Assembly (NCBI GenBank): GCA_003427395.1
Contig: BFEA01000026.1
Coordinates: 4,485,990 to 4,517,038 of the forward strand
Length of the DNA stretch: 31,049 nucleotides
Origin: Chara braunii
Lineage: Eukaryota > Streptophyta > Charophyceae > Charales > Characeae
Direction of reading: 5' to 3'
Shown: in pieces, positions 8,837-18,476 of the stretch
Numbering within the stretch: the stretch's first letter is position 1
How the letters are laid out: every line of letters begins with the position of its first letter
Program-made: the position numbers and the translations under genes
Notes under the pieces: generated by a model
What the model was told of the DNA's origin: nothing
The model's input: only the letters and a program-made list of their open reading frames with translations
The model's database searches: none

Positions 8837-9759
8837 TTCATTCGCCTGTGTGCCATGCGGAAGAGCTGCCTTGGTATCTTGTGCGTGGAGGACTGCAGGT
8901 GCCCGGAGAAGAAGTGGGCTGTGAAGAAGACAGCGGCCATAGCGAGCCAGCGAGGGAGACACCGGCGGCCATAGCCGCCCAGCTGTTGGTGTAGACAGAG
9001 TGTACAGAGTGTGAGTGGCTGTGCAGTGTGGACATTCAGGGTGATCCTCGTACGTGCGTGCAAGCGAGAGTGAGGGAGACTGAGGCTGGTGGTCGAGACA
9101 GTGTTCGGCAGCCATGGCCGCAAGTTGTACAGTTGTTCAGACTGATTTTAATACAAGTTCGTTGTTGTTTCCGAGTTGAAGGAGTTCAGTTTTACCATCG
9201 GTTCTCAAGTGTGCATGTTGTGAACAAGGTCCAGAGTCGAGTCTGATTGCAGTCCAAACTTCAAACGTTGATTGCAATCAAAGGTCAAAGATACCAATGT
9301 TTAGCCTCTCCTCATTCATTGATCGTCATGCATGTTGCACGAGGAAGATTATCTGACAATACTGAAACTCTAAACATGGTACCTGGAGTTTCAATGTACC
9401 TTAACCTCTGAGACACACGCTATCAACTAAGCTAACGTCATAATCTATAACACTCCCTCGAAGATTGCACTGTTGGACTGAAGCCTGTCACTGGACTGAC
9501 ATTTTACCTGCAAGGCTCTGCTGCTATAGAGCCTTACCACAAAGGGCACCATAGAGCTCACCCTCACACAGATATGGTGCAGTGGCATAAAATGCAGCAC
9601 TACTACACTGTTCGGATTTTGTGCCACACAGTCAACAATGACGGTCAAGAAGAGGAGAACAAAGAGCAGAAAGCAAACGAGGCAGAGAGAGAGAAATTGA
9701 GTACAAGAGCAAGAACAGCAGCAACACTGATTTGTTCACGGACATACAGTGTACGGACT
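8837..9759. other. Anonymous sequence downstream of the TATA block
   Basis: No supported gene. A perfect 14-bp palindrome TTGATTGCAATCAA lies at 9268-9281. Short open frames lack domains. CATGGTACCTGGAG near 9376 was considered as a tRNA primer site and not accepted. Confidence 0.35.
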
Positions 9760-9931
9760 GGTCGGTTGGTCGGTAGTCGATTGGCTGGTTGGTCTGTCCG
9801 TCAGTCGATCAGTCGCTCGGCCGGTTGGTTGGTCAATCAGTCGGTCAATCGCTCAGTCAGTCATTTGGTCAGTTGGCCAGTTGGTCAGTCGCTAAGTCTG
9901 TCAGTCGGTCGCTCAGTTGGTCGTTCAGTCA
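9760..9931 (+). repeat. GTC-type degenerate tetranucleotide array
   Basis: About 170 bp made almost entirely of GGTC, AGTC, GGTT and CGGT words (for example GGTCGGTTGGTCGGTAGTC), with a period near 4 bp and frequent substitutions. A short stretch of the same type recurs at about 21908-21945. It encodes Ser/Val/Arg-rich low-complexity peptides only. Confidence 0.85.
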
Positions 9932-11004
9932 GATCTTCCTACCTACCTAGCCAAACGCGCCCTAAAGTAACCTCAGCTCTCCTAATCCTCCATTGCCCAT
10001 TTGTTGCATGAGTGCGCTAACATTCAACAATTTCATAGTCAAGAAGAAGTTGGCAGATCAGCTGTTGTAGCCTTAGTCAAGATAAAGTTAAATAAAGAAG
10101 GAAGAAAGCGCAGAAGATAATATAGAAAGGCAGTACCACCATCATCAGATCAGTGGTAGGATAGAAAGATTTACAGGAGACGCCTAGTGGAGTGGTGCAG
10201 AAAGAACTCAACCACCATATCAAGATCATGTAGAAGGTGGCAACTATCGATGGACATTGGCTGATATACAAAGGGGGTGGTCCCCACTAAACCCGTCAGA
10301 CCAGAGGAGAGACAGCAACAGAAGAGAGCAGAGACAAAGCATAGGAAGCCCATAAGAGTTCTAGGGTTTCCTGGACTCGCAGCAAGGTCCAAGTTAAGAA
10401 CGGACAGGGCTCAGACTCCCGGGCAGTCAGGGTTTAGGGCTCTGGCAGGAAGGGTTTGGCAGTTAACCCAGGATTAGCTACGGAGGAGGCACAGGCAGGC
10501 GGGTGGCCACGTTGTAGGGTTTAAACAGGAAGCTTCGATAGCACAATCCAGGATTAGGGAGGATGAGGGATTTCCCAGGTGGGTTTTCTTCTGGTTGAAC
10601 AAAAGGACAGGGGTGGCAGGCTAAGGGCCTGCTAGGGTTTAGGGCTTTAGGAGTAGTAGGGTAAGGTAGTAGAATGAAGACCATCTCCAGACTGCTTTTA
10701 AGATTGTTTTATTGGGGGGTTACATTCATAGAGGGAAGGGGCTGCATTAGAGTACAGGCTTAATTGACAGTCAATCCTTCCTTAAAGGAAGCAATCAATG
10801 CTGTCAAGGTTCCCAGGGCCGTAACATCGGGAAGCATGTTGCAGGTTTTTTTCATAAGGAACGCTGGGCCCGGTTGCCAGCACGTGCTTCTCCCCACGAG
10901 TAGATTGGAGCTGCGTCTCTGTTGTAAAAAAAAAAGAATGTCCGGAGGTAAGGTTCTCAAGGCCTGATCTACAAGATGTGTCCTACAGAATTGACTGAAC
11001 TGAG
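9932..11004. other. Non-coding stretch with scattered TTTAGGG-type motifs
   Basis: No supported gene. AGGGTTTAGGGCT occurs near 10433 and 10635, with TAGGGTTT near 10363 and 10515. They match the plant telomere unit TTTAGGG but are single or double copies, so they are at most degenerate interstitial motifs. Related phrases such as CAGGATTAG and TTTAGGGCT repeat between 10420 and 10660. Confidence 0.35.
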
Positions 11005-11215
11005 CAAGGAGGACGAACTCGGACTAGTTTGTCTCGTTCTGATGCACCAGTTCTTTTCATGCCCAAGGAGGACGAACTCGGACTATGCATAGACTATAGA
11101 GTTTTAATGCCATCCCGGTGAAGATTTCCCCCGCACAGACAATCCATTGGATAGGTTGCAAGGCTGCAAGTACTTCGTCAAAATAGACCTCAAGTCAGGG
11201 TCCATGAGATAACTA
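11005..11215 (+). pseudogene. Fossil Ty3/gypsy reverse-transcriptase fragment
   Basis: The plus strand reads DAPVLFMPKEDELGLCIDYR from about 11040, matching the start of the gypsy RT domain (GAPVLFVPKK...CIDYR). After a frameshift near 11110-11130 it continues with NPLDRLQGCKYF and VKIDLKSG (about 11140-11200), then a further indel. The YLDD block is absent. A 22-bp segment (CAAGGAGGACGAACTCGGACTA) is present at 11005-11026 and again at 11064-11085, a partial tandem duplication within the gene. This is a third gypsy lineage or copy, in the opposite orientation to the two larger elements. Confidence 0.75.
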
Positions 11216-12902
11216 AGCAGGTCACCAAAAGAGTAAGAACCTTTGGTGAAATCTACGTTTACGATTGGAGGAAAGGGTTTCCAACTTTCCATGCTCTGAA
11301 GAACAGGAGCCTTCCTGCAAAGGGGTGTGGGCCTGGCAGTGCCTGCGCTGAAAGTCAGCCACCATTTCCTGCCTGAGTGCTGCTTTGGCGGCTATACGTA
11401 TCGCTGCCATGGTCGGCTTCTTTCCGCCCATCACCACTCCACACCTCGTGACCTAAACCCATTGGTCTAGGCTGCAACCACCTGTATTCACCATTCTACA
11501 GTTCCCATGCAGTATGTCATGAAGACCAGACTCAGCTGTTGTTCCCCATTCCAAATCCTGTCCACAGTTTCGCCTCCTGATGAGTCGGTGACACTCCGAC
11601 GAAGCAGTTTGTCACAGCCCCTCGTTTGTTGTCCTCTTCTCCCTCTCTGTCTACGGTTTACCGAGCAGCTCTTTTTTACTATTATATATACATATATAAT
11701 ATATATGACGATATATAGTAACTCCTGAAGGCCGGCTTCACTTATCGTTCCCCATCGGAACACCTGCCCCTCTGTGGGCTCAGTGGTTCCTGCCCGTCCC
11801 CGTCCTCTGTCCTACACCGGTATAACCCCTGCACCTTCCCATTTACTGGCGAAGTAGCCAGTGGTTTACTGTGTGAATGTGAGGCATGCAACAAGAGTGT
11901 TGCAGTCACGTGATGGCAACCGCATAGCACAGACAAATATTCAAATTTCCAACACTCGACAACCCAACCATCGCATCAAAGCAGTTACGCGCAAAGCCTT
12001 AACATCAACCCAAGCAAAGACATATTGATGAAATACCATCCATTTCGGAATATGAGCTCCAAATGGGATCAACCAGGTAATATGGTGCATTATAACTGGA
12101 ACTGGGTTAGCAGTCCCAGCATTGTTTTCCGGGTGGACTGTACAGACTTCAGCATGCTTTTCGATGGAGAAAAAAAGAGATCGACGTTTTTTCAAAAGCC
12201 AAAAGCCAAAAGAAAAAGAAATCAATTTTAATGCACTGACCAAAGGACCAGGCATACCTACATGAAAACTCACCTAAAGAAGTTGGAGATGAAATCATGG
12301 ATAGGAGAGAGGCATCCGTTGCCATATTCTTTACTATAGCCACAGTCGCTCCATTTGGGCTTTTTACACGCAACTCGGTCAATCGCAATGGCTTTGTCCA
12401 GCCAAACGATAGCGAGCCAACTTCAACAGTCCCTGTATCAGTGTATCAACGAAAACACAAAAAATGACAAAAAAATTAGTAAAAATAAGTTACAAGAGAG
12501 ACCGCTAGACAGTTTACCATTTTTTGAGGACAAACGTTGAATGACTGTCCTGTGAAGAAAGACAGCAGCAAACTTAGGATTGACTCACTATAAGGGCCAA
12601 AACTCTTGTCAAATTCGGCAATTAAATGTCAAACTGGGTTATGAATGGGGAAATCCCAAAAAGGTTAAGATTGCCACCCCTCATGATCAAAACTGCTGCA
12701 TTGCCACCCCTCAAACCCTGAGCGTGAGCCTGATCATTATAACACAAACAAGAAACGAACTTCCCCCCTCACACCTAATACCAAGTGCAGAAAAGCAATC
12801 TGATTGCTAACAAAGGGTCAGCGCCAGGGTTAAAGGCTTTTAGCAGCCTCGGGATTAGCACTGGTATGTGCAAATCATTCTACCTCACAAACAAGATGCC
12901 AG
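11216..12902. other. Anonymous sequence
   Basis: No gene could be supported. An AT microsatellite lies at 11680-11719. CCAAAAG units repeat near 12195-12215. TTGCCACCCCTCA is duplicated at about 12673 and 12702. A minus open frame at 11941-12273 (110 codons) has no recognisable domain. Confidence 0.35.
11680..11719. repeat. AT microsatellite
   Basis: An alternating TA tract interrupted by a few C and G bases. Confidence 0.9.
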
Positions 12903-12992
12903 CCAGAGCCAGTCATAAACAAAACATGGGCACGTGTGTGTGTGGTGAAGGCTGAGAAAATAGGGGGAAAACTAGGCCAAGTTGGAATGTCA
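12903..12992. repeat. Segment shared with 20006-20093 (candidate LTR or leader piece)
   Basis: CCAGAGCCAGTCATAAACAAA, GCACGTGTGTGTGTGG and TGAAGGCTGAGAAAA, then GGAAACTAGGCC and GTTGGAA, appear here and at 20006-20093 in the same orientation, about 7.1 kb apart, with few differences. The two copies flank gypsy-1, and the right copy abuts its gag. That suits a remnant of its LTR or leader, but similarity ends after about 90 bp. Plus-strand coordinates apply to both copies. Confidence 0.7.
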
Positions 12993-13394
12993 CATGACAA
13001 ATGGCGCAGACCAGAACCAAGAACCGACCTCTCAAAGATGGAGCAATGATAGCACAGAGGAAGACTGAAATACCAACAACGTCATGACACAGGCTGAACG
13101 TCTCCATCATCATCATCACATGGTGTGAGTGGCCTGGCGCCAAACACAGAGACGAAGGGCGCCAGGCTGAGAAAATAGGGGGGAAACTAGGCCAGTTGGA
13201 ATGTCGCATGACAAATGGCGCAGACCAGAACCAAGAACCGACCTCTCAAAGATGAAGCAATGATAGCACAGCGGAAGACTGAAATACCAACAATCAGACC
13301 CAATCAACGTCATGACACAGACTGAACATCACCATCATCATCATCACATGGTGTGAGTGGCCTGGTGCCGAACACAGAGACGAAGGGCGCCAGG
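12950..13394 (+). repeat. Tandem duplication, ~215-bp unit, two copies
   Basis: Copy 1 is 12950-13164 and copy 2 is 13165-13394. Both run from GGCTGAGAAAATAGGGGG through ATGACAAATGGCGCAGACCAG, an (ATC)n-like CATCATCATCATCACATGG and GGTGTGAGTGGCCTGG, to ACGAAGGGCGCCA. Copy 2 carries a ~14-bp insertion (near 13292-13306). High identity indicates a recent duplication. Confidence 0.9.
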
Positions 13395-13528
13395 CACACA
13401 ATCATCCACAGATGAGGAGGAGGGAGGAGAGACGAAGGATGAAGATATGGAGAATGTCGTCGATACTGATCCAAAAGTAGCCCCCCACAATGTCTCTGCC
13501 CCAATGTCAAGTCTGAATCCGAATGTCG

Positions 13529-13533
<5 letters not shown>

Positions 13534-13600
<67 letters not shown>
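13534..13600 (+). repeat. (CT)n microsatellite at gap edge
   Basis: An uninterrupted CT dinucleotide tract leading directly into the N gap. Confidence 0.97.
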
Positions 13601-14360
13601 NNNNNNNNNNNNNNNNNNNNNNNNNNNNNNNNNNNNNNNNNNNNNNNNNNNNNNNNNNNNNNNNNNNNNNNNNNNNNNNNNNNNNNNNNNNNNNNNNNNN
13701 NNNNNNNNNNNNNNNNNNNNNNNNNNNNNNNNNNNNNNNNNNNNNNNNNNNNNNNNNNNNNNNNNNNNNNNNNNNNNNNNNNNNNNNNNNNNNNNNNNNN
13801 NNNNNNNNNNNNNNNNNNNNNNNNNNNNNNNNNNNNNNNNNNNNNNNNNNNNNNNNNNNNNNNNNNNNNNNNNNNNNNNNNNNNNNNNNNNNNNNNNNNN
13901 NNNNNNNNNNNNNNNNNNNNNNNNNNNNNNNNNNNNNNNNNNNNNNNNNNNNNNNNNNNNNNNNNNNNNNNNNNNNNNNNNNNNNNNNNNNNNNNNNNNN
14001 NNNNNNNNNNNNNNNNNNNNNNNNNNNNNNNNNNNNNNNNNNNNNNNNNNNNNNNNNNNNNNNNNNNNNNNNNNNNNNNNNNNNNNNNNNNNNNNNNNNN
14101 NNNNNNNNNNNNNNNNNNNNNNNNNNNNNNNNNNNNNNNNNNNNNNNNNNNNNNNNNNNNNNNNNNNNNNNNNNNNNNNNNNNNNNNNNNNNNNNNNNNN
14201 NNNNNNNNNNNNNNNNNNNNNNNNNNNNNNNNNNNNNNNNNNNNNNNNNNNNNNNNNNNNNNNNNNNNNNNNNNNNNNNNNNNNNNNNNNNNNNNNNNNN
14301 NNNNNNNNNNNNNNNNNNNNNNNNNNNNNNNNNNNNNNNNNNNNNNNNNNNNNNNNNNNN
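13601..14360. other. Assembly gap, 760 N
   Basis: Unsequenced; estimated length only. Open frames spanning it are meaningless. Confidence 0.99.
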
Positions 14361-14511
14361 CCTTAAACCAACAGTACAGAGCCTCAGCCTTGCAGCAAAA
14401 TAACTTGTCGCCACAAGAAGTAAAAGGCGGGCTCGGGGCAGGGTCGGAGCGTCGGAAGGTTTTCGAATTTTTGGGCCCATCTCAAATCCGTATGTCCCAA
14501 AAAACGAAACA

Positions 14512-15000
14512 AGCTTTGGCCGTGATTGCAGTTGGATACACTTTTTGGAGTCCTCGTACGAGTTTGCCCTCAGTGAGGGCACTTCAGCAGGACGCAGAAC
14601 ACGGGGAGCAGGACTGTCGGACTCTCAAAAAAAGAACAAAAAAAAAAAAAAGCGTTTGGCCGTGATTGCAGTTGGATACACTTTTTGGAGTACTCGTGCG
14701 AGTTTGCCCTCAGAGAGGGCACTTCAGCAGAACGTAGAACACGGGGAGCAGGACTGTCGAACTCTCAATAAAAGAACCCAAAAAAAAAAAGCCAACAACG
14801 CTTTGGCTGTGAAAGTGGTTGGATGCATTTCTACGTCGCTAGTGTGAGTATGCCCTCAGCGAGGGCGTTTTGAGCAAGAGGAATATGCGCTGCCTTTCTG
14901 GCAGGGCCAGGAAGAAAAAAACAACACAGGAAAAAAAGGAAAAACAGCAACGTTTCCCTCTCCCAGTAATAGTGGTCAGATGCATTCAGGAAAGTGATAA
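14512..15000 (+). repeat. Array of A-tailed repeats, second block
   Basis: Copy 1 (14512-14653) and copy 2 (14654-14797) are about 143 bp each and nearly identical: CTTTGGCCGTGATTGCAGTT, GGATACACTTTTTGGAGT, GAGTTTGCCCTCAG, GAACACGGGGAGCAGGACTG, ACTCTCAA, then an A run. Copy 3 (about 14800-14940) and a fourth from about 14945 (GTAATAGTGGTCAGATGCATTC) are diverged. The core AGTGnnGTCnGATnCATTCTGGAA links them to the units at 6481-7330. Confidence 0.8.
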
Positions 15001-15059
15001 TTTGCGTACGACCTCCATGACGTCCTTTCACAACATCATTGCTCTCTGGCATGTTTGTT

Positions 15060-15090
15060 CCTTTCTTTTCTTTTCTTTTCTTTTTTCCCT
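15060..15090 (+). repeat. (CTTTT)n pyrimidine tract
   Basis: Pentanucleotide TTTTC repeats ending in TTCCCTTCAG. Simple sequence; it also looks like a splice-acceptor pyrimidine tract, but no exon follows that I can support. Confidence 0.8.
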
Positions 15091-15236
15091 TCAGGCAGGC
15101 CGCCGGCACCAGTGCCACTTCCGAAATTCCCACTGCAGGTACCCTCACGCAGAAGGCTCAGAAAATAGTGGCGCGCAGTGGGCAGGTAGGTTCGGGAATT
15201 TAGGTGCGGGTGTACTGGTGGTTTAAAAGACCGAGC

Positions 15237-15839
15237 TTACCGGCGAGGGCGAAGCTGTCTGTCGAAAGGAGGGACCGAAGTCCAGGTGGGAGGAGCAGGC
15301 TGGGAAGTTTCCTTAGCTAGTCGTTGCCACTCGTCATGGCCATAGATAAGCAGTGCGGAGGCTTGTAAGGCTGCTCGTGAAATCCACTGTGTCATTGCGG
15401 TCACATTCTTTGAAAGTGACCTCATGAAATCCACCGTGTGTCATCGCGGTCACATTCTTTGAAAGTGACCTTGTACTGCATTGGCTTATTACCCTACTTG
15501 CGGTACGTGATGACAAGATCGATCTCCTGATGACCGTCCATCGAAGGAGGATCTTGCGATCATCGGTCCTGAAGTCGTCGCTCTTGGCTGGTGTATATGT
15601 AGCCAGCTTGGAGGCGTGAAAAACCAGGTGGACCGGTAGATGCAGTGGAACGTCGATCACGAATAATGGGCCATCGTGCTCATGCCAGCGGCTGATGTGA
15701 CGGTCCAAGGTCCAAACCACTTGGGGAGTAGCTTGAGTGAAACGTTTTGTTCGAGGGCAAACTCTTCAATGGAGACCCAAACAAGGTCGCCGGCGCGGAT
15801 AGGACATGGCACGCGGCGCCTATTGGCTTGTTGCTGCAT
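15237..15839 (-). pseudogene. Gypsy-1 integrase C-terminus and chromodomain-like tail
   Basis: The first part (15839-15657) reads GDLVWVSIEEFALEQ and LLPKWFGPWTV, the SH3-like C-terminal domain of gypsy integrase. In a second frame (15720-15334) come FVIDVPLHLPVHLVFHASKL and then a segment in the place of a chromodomain (HEVTFKECDRND), with the end in a third frame (to 15237). At least two frameshifts break it. A 44-46-bp tandem duplication (15379-15422 and 15426-15471) doubles the chromodomain-like peptide. Such tails can direct integration to particular chromatin; that is family knowledge only. Confidence 0.75.
15379..15471. repeat. Tandem duplication inside gypsy-1 tail
   Basis: GAAATCCAC...TCACATTCTTTGAAAGTGACCT occurs at 15379-15422 and 15426-15471 with small differences (one 2-bp indel and a few substitutions). 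Confidence 0.9.
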
Positions 15840-15845
15840 GTGGAC

Positions 15846-16595
15846 TTAAGCCTTGTGCATGTTCCCATAGGCTTGAGCCAGCAAGTCCCGGTACTTCCGA
15901 ACGGAGGCAGGAGAGCAAGGGGCGTCAATGTCAGCAGTCTGCGGAAATAAAAGTCCGGCGAAGATACGGCCTTTCCGGCCACCGTGGTGCAACTCGAATG
16001 GAGTCACGCTAATCGCCAGATGCAATGAAGTGTTGTCGGCGAACTCGATGTCGGGGAGGCGGTCAACCCAATCCCTTTGGTCCGGACGGATGAGCGTACA
16101 GAGCATCATTTGAGCGGTTTGAAGGGCCCGCTCCGTTTGCCCTTTCGTTTGTGGATGTCGAGCCACACTCGATTTCATCTCGGTGTCGGACTCCTTCATG
16201 AGAGAAGTCCAAAATGCCAACATAAAGCGAGTGTCGAGGTTGCTAACGATGTCTTCTAGAATGTCGTGGCTGCAGATCCAGCCGGTGTGCAAGCGTCGCG
16301 CGAGATCGGGAGCCGTGGCATCATACTTGCGAGGAATAAATCGCGCGTACTTACTCAAACGGTCAACGACCATGAGGACGTCGCCGTGCCCAAAACGATC
16401 GTGTGGGAATGGGCCGGTGACATCCATAGCCATGGAGAGGTCGGGTTCCGAAGGGATAGGCAATGGGCGCAACTCGCCATAGGTGTTGCAGATCAAGACG
16501 AAAGCGAGAAGCAATGCCGTCTTCAATTTTTGAAACGGACTCCGGACTTCGTCGGTGAAATGGAAGGGCACCTTTGGAGACTGTAATTTGGACAA
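15846..16595 (-). pseudogene. Gypsy-1 integrase core fused to RT connection, RNase H deleted
   Basis: 250 codons. Residues 1-28 are the end of the RT connection domain (KLQSPKVPFHFTDEVR), and residues from about 37 onward are integrase core (AMDVTGPFP, VVDRLSKYARFIP, HPQTKGQTERA). The whole RNase H domain and nearly all of the integrase zinc-binding domain are missing at the in-frame junction near residues 28-37. By comparison with gypsy-2, about 250 codons are lost. Of the D,D-35-E triad, D58 and E155 are present, but the middle Asp is Asn (N119, bases 16239-16241), with exactly 35 residues between N119 and E155. Strand transfer would be abolished. Confidence 0.85.
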
Positions 16596-16599
16596 AGGT

Positions 16600-17616
16600 G
16601 CAGCAATTTGTTCATATCTGTCGATGAATCATTGATAATACGCAGCCCATGAAAGAACGAACTTGCGAAGTGCTGGTCGGTTCCGGCCAATCTTGGATGG
16701 CCTAGATCTTGTCCGCGAGCGGACAGATGCCTTGCGGAATCACAAAGTGGCGCAAGTACTCGAGCTCTTGTTCCACGAATTCACACTTGGCTCGATTCGC
16801 CTTGTACTTGGTCGTACGTAACCTATCCAGGACGGTGCGTAGATGCGCGAGGTGCTCGTCCAAAGTCCGACTATACACCAAGATGTCGTCGAGGTAGATG
16901 AGTATGAACCGGTCCAACATGTCGCGGAATTCCGTCGTCATTGCCACTTGAAAGGTGGCCAGGGCATTCGTGAGGCCGCATTACGACCACTCAAAGTGCC
17001 CGTATCTTGTTTTGAATGTGGTCTTGTACCGATCCTATGGATGGATCTCAATTTGGTGGTATCCCGACTTGAAGTCCAACTTGGAGAAGTACGTGGCGCT
17101 ACCCAAACGTTCGAGAAGATCATCGATTCGCGGGAGCGGGCCAACATTCTTAACGGCTTGTGCATTAAGTTTGCGGTTGTCAAGGCATAGCCGCAGTTCC
17201 TTGTTCTTCTTCCGGACAAAGAGAACCGGTGCACCATAGGGCGAGCAGCTAGGGCGAATCCAACCCTTGGCAATGAGGTCGTCGAGTTGCGTTTGAAGCA
17301 CTTTGCGTTCCTCCTCGCTCATGCGGTAAATACATTCGCGCGGAGGTATGGCCCCGTCTTCGAGGATGATATTGCGACAAATTGGCCGATCCAGTACGAT
17401 TCCGGTAGGAGCTTCGAAGACGTCCACGAAGAAGTCAAGAAGCTCTACAATACATGGGCCCGATGGCCCTTCCGTGCGGGCTCGTGGGAAGGAGGGAGGG
17501 CGTGCAAGAACCAAATGCCCATTTCCTCTACATCGTGTCGTGCGATGGAATTGTGAGTGCTTACCGCGGAGACCACGTGATAACCAATCAAAGGGCGAGG
17601 CAGAGGAACCATGCAT
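16600..17616 (-). pseudogene. Gypsy-1 reverse transcriptase
   Basis: The N-terminal half (17616-17035) has GWIRPSCSPYGAPVLFVRKK, LRLCLDNRKLN and LPRIDDLLERL, then FSKLDFKSGYHQIEI. A TAG at 17035-17037 stands where the frame otherwise continues (DRYKTTFKTRYGH). A second stop and a small deletion remove the usual MPF before GLTNA near 16981. The C-terminal half (16947-16702) keeps the catalytic YLDD (16885-16896) and ends at another TAG (16702-16704). The Tyr of the CIDYR motif is Asn here. After 16700 a frameshift and a TGA precede the connection domain. The polymerase is inactive. Confidence 0.88.
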
Positions 17617-18471
17617 GGGACGAATGCGCCATTCCGATCATGAACGTGAATGGTGCGGCGGTAGAAGTTCACAGGGTGGTCCTCGCTTCGTAGACACAAC
17701 ATGCCCAAGATCATATCGAACTTTTTATCCAAAATGTCGAAGGACATGGCCTCGCGTGCGTGCGGGGCAAAGTACACGAGTGCCACGTAACCGGTCAATA
17801 GACTTGTGCGTGTGACCATCGGCCAACGTGACTGGCATGGGTTGCGACTTCCTTCAAACGCACGGGTCGAGGCCGGCGCGCACCATAAACTCTTGGCTTA
17901 TGTAGTTGCGAGTAGCGCCACAATCGATCAAGGCGTTGCAGATCGCCCTCCCGATCTGAATGTGGATGTGACGTAATCGCTCGTCGATGTCGTCCTACTG
18001 TTGTGTGGCGTACTCGCGGTCGATCTTCACAATATACTCACGAAGGTCAACAACCACTAGTCCGTCATCCGTCAATGAAGTTGGAACTGCAGCGTGCAAG
18101 TACTTGTGTAGCTCCGTCATCAAGGCATTGCAACGTGGTTTCGGCAATGAACCGGATGGGGAAGGAGGCAACCATTGGAAGTCTTATGTTGTCAACGTGT
18201 CGAGGTCCTCAAGTCTTGACCACACCAACGAGTTGTCGAATGATAGTGTCTGCAATGAAGTCGATTCTCTTGTCGACGGTGATGAAACTGTGCATACGTG
18301 GGAGTCTTGCACGTGGAGGGGTAGGTCCAACGGAGGGACCGGCTGAACAGAGTAATCTTTGAAATCTTTTAGAAGACCTGCAACATCCACATGCTCCTGG
18401 GACGTGTAGGAGGTTGTTACCAAGGCAACTGTGTTCAGCAAAATGGGAAGTGGAGTCGCCTCACTTCCCGC
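17445..18471 (-). pseudogene. Gypsy-1 aspartic protease region
   Basis: The retropepsin active site is ALIDCGATRNY, with DCGAT at 17911-17925. This Asp-Cys-Gly variant of DSG/DTG is also seen in gypsy-2. The C-terminal part, FDMILGMLCLRSEDHPVNFY, lies in the next frame (17819-17445), so a frameshift falls near 17780-17815. In-frame stops occur at 18184-18186 (TAA), about 17998 (TAG) and about 17856 (TGA, likely from CGA). The protease would cut the Gag-Pol polyprotein. Confidence 0.8.
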
Positions 18472-18476
18472 GAAGC

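Noticed and set aside
9376-9390. TGGTACCTGGAG as a primer-binding site for initiator Met tRNA
   Set aside because: Too few matches to TGGTATCAGAGC, and no LTR end adjoins it.
10433-10648. Interstitial telomere array
   Set aside because: Only isolated one or two TTTAGGG-like units, not a tandem array.
11941-12273. A 110-codon minus frame with hydrophobic stretches
   Set aside because: No recognisable motif or start context; it could be chance in AT-rich sequence.
13357-14665. Long open frames spanning 13344-14665 on both strands
   Set aside because: They run through 760 Ns and a CT microsatellite; the flanking text has no domain.
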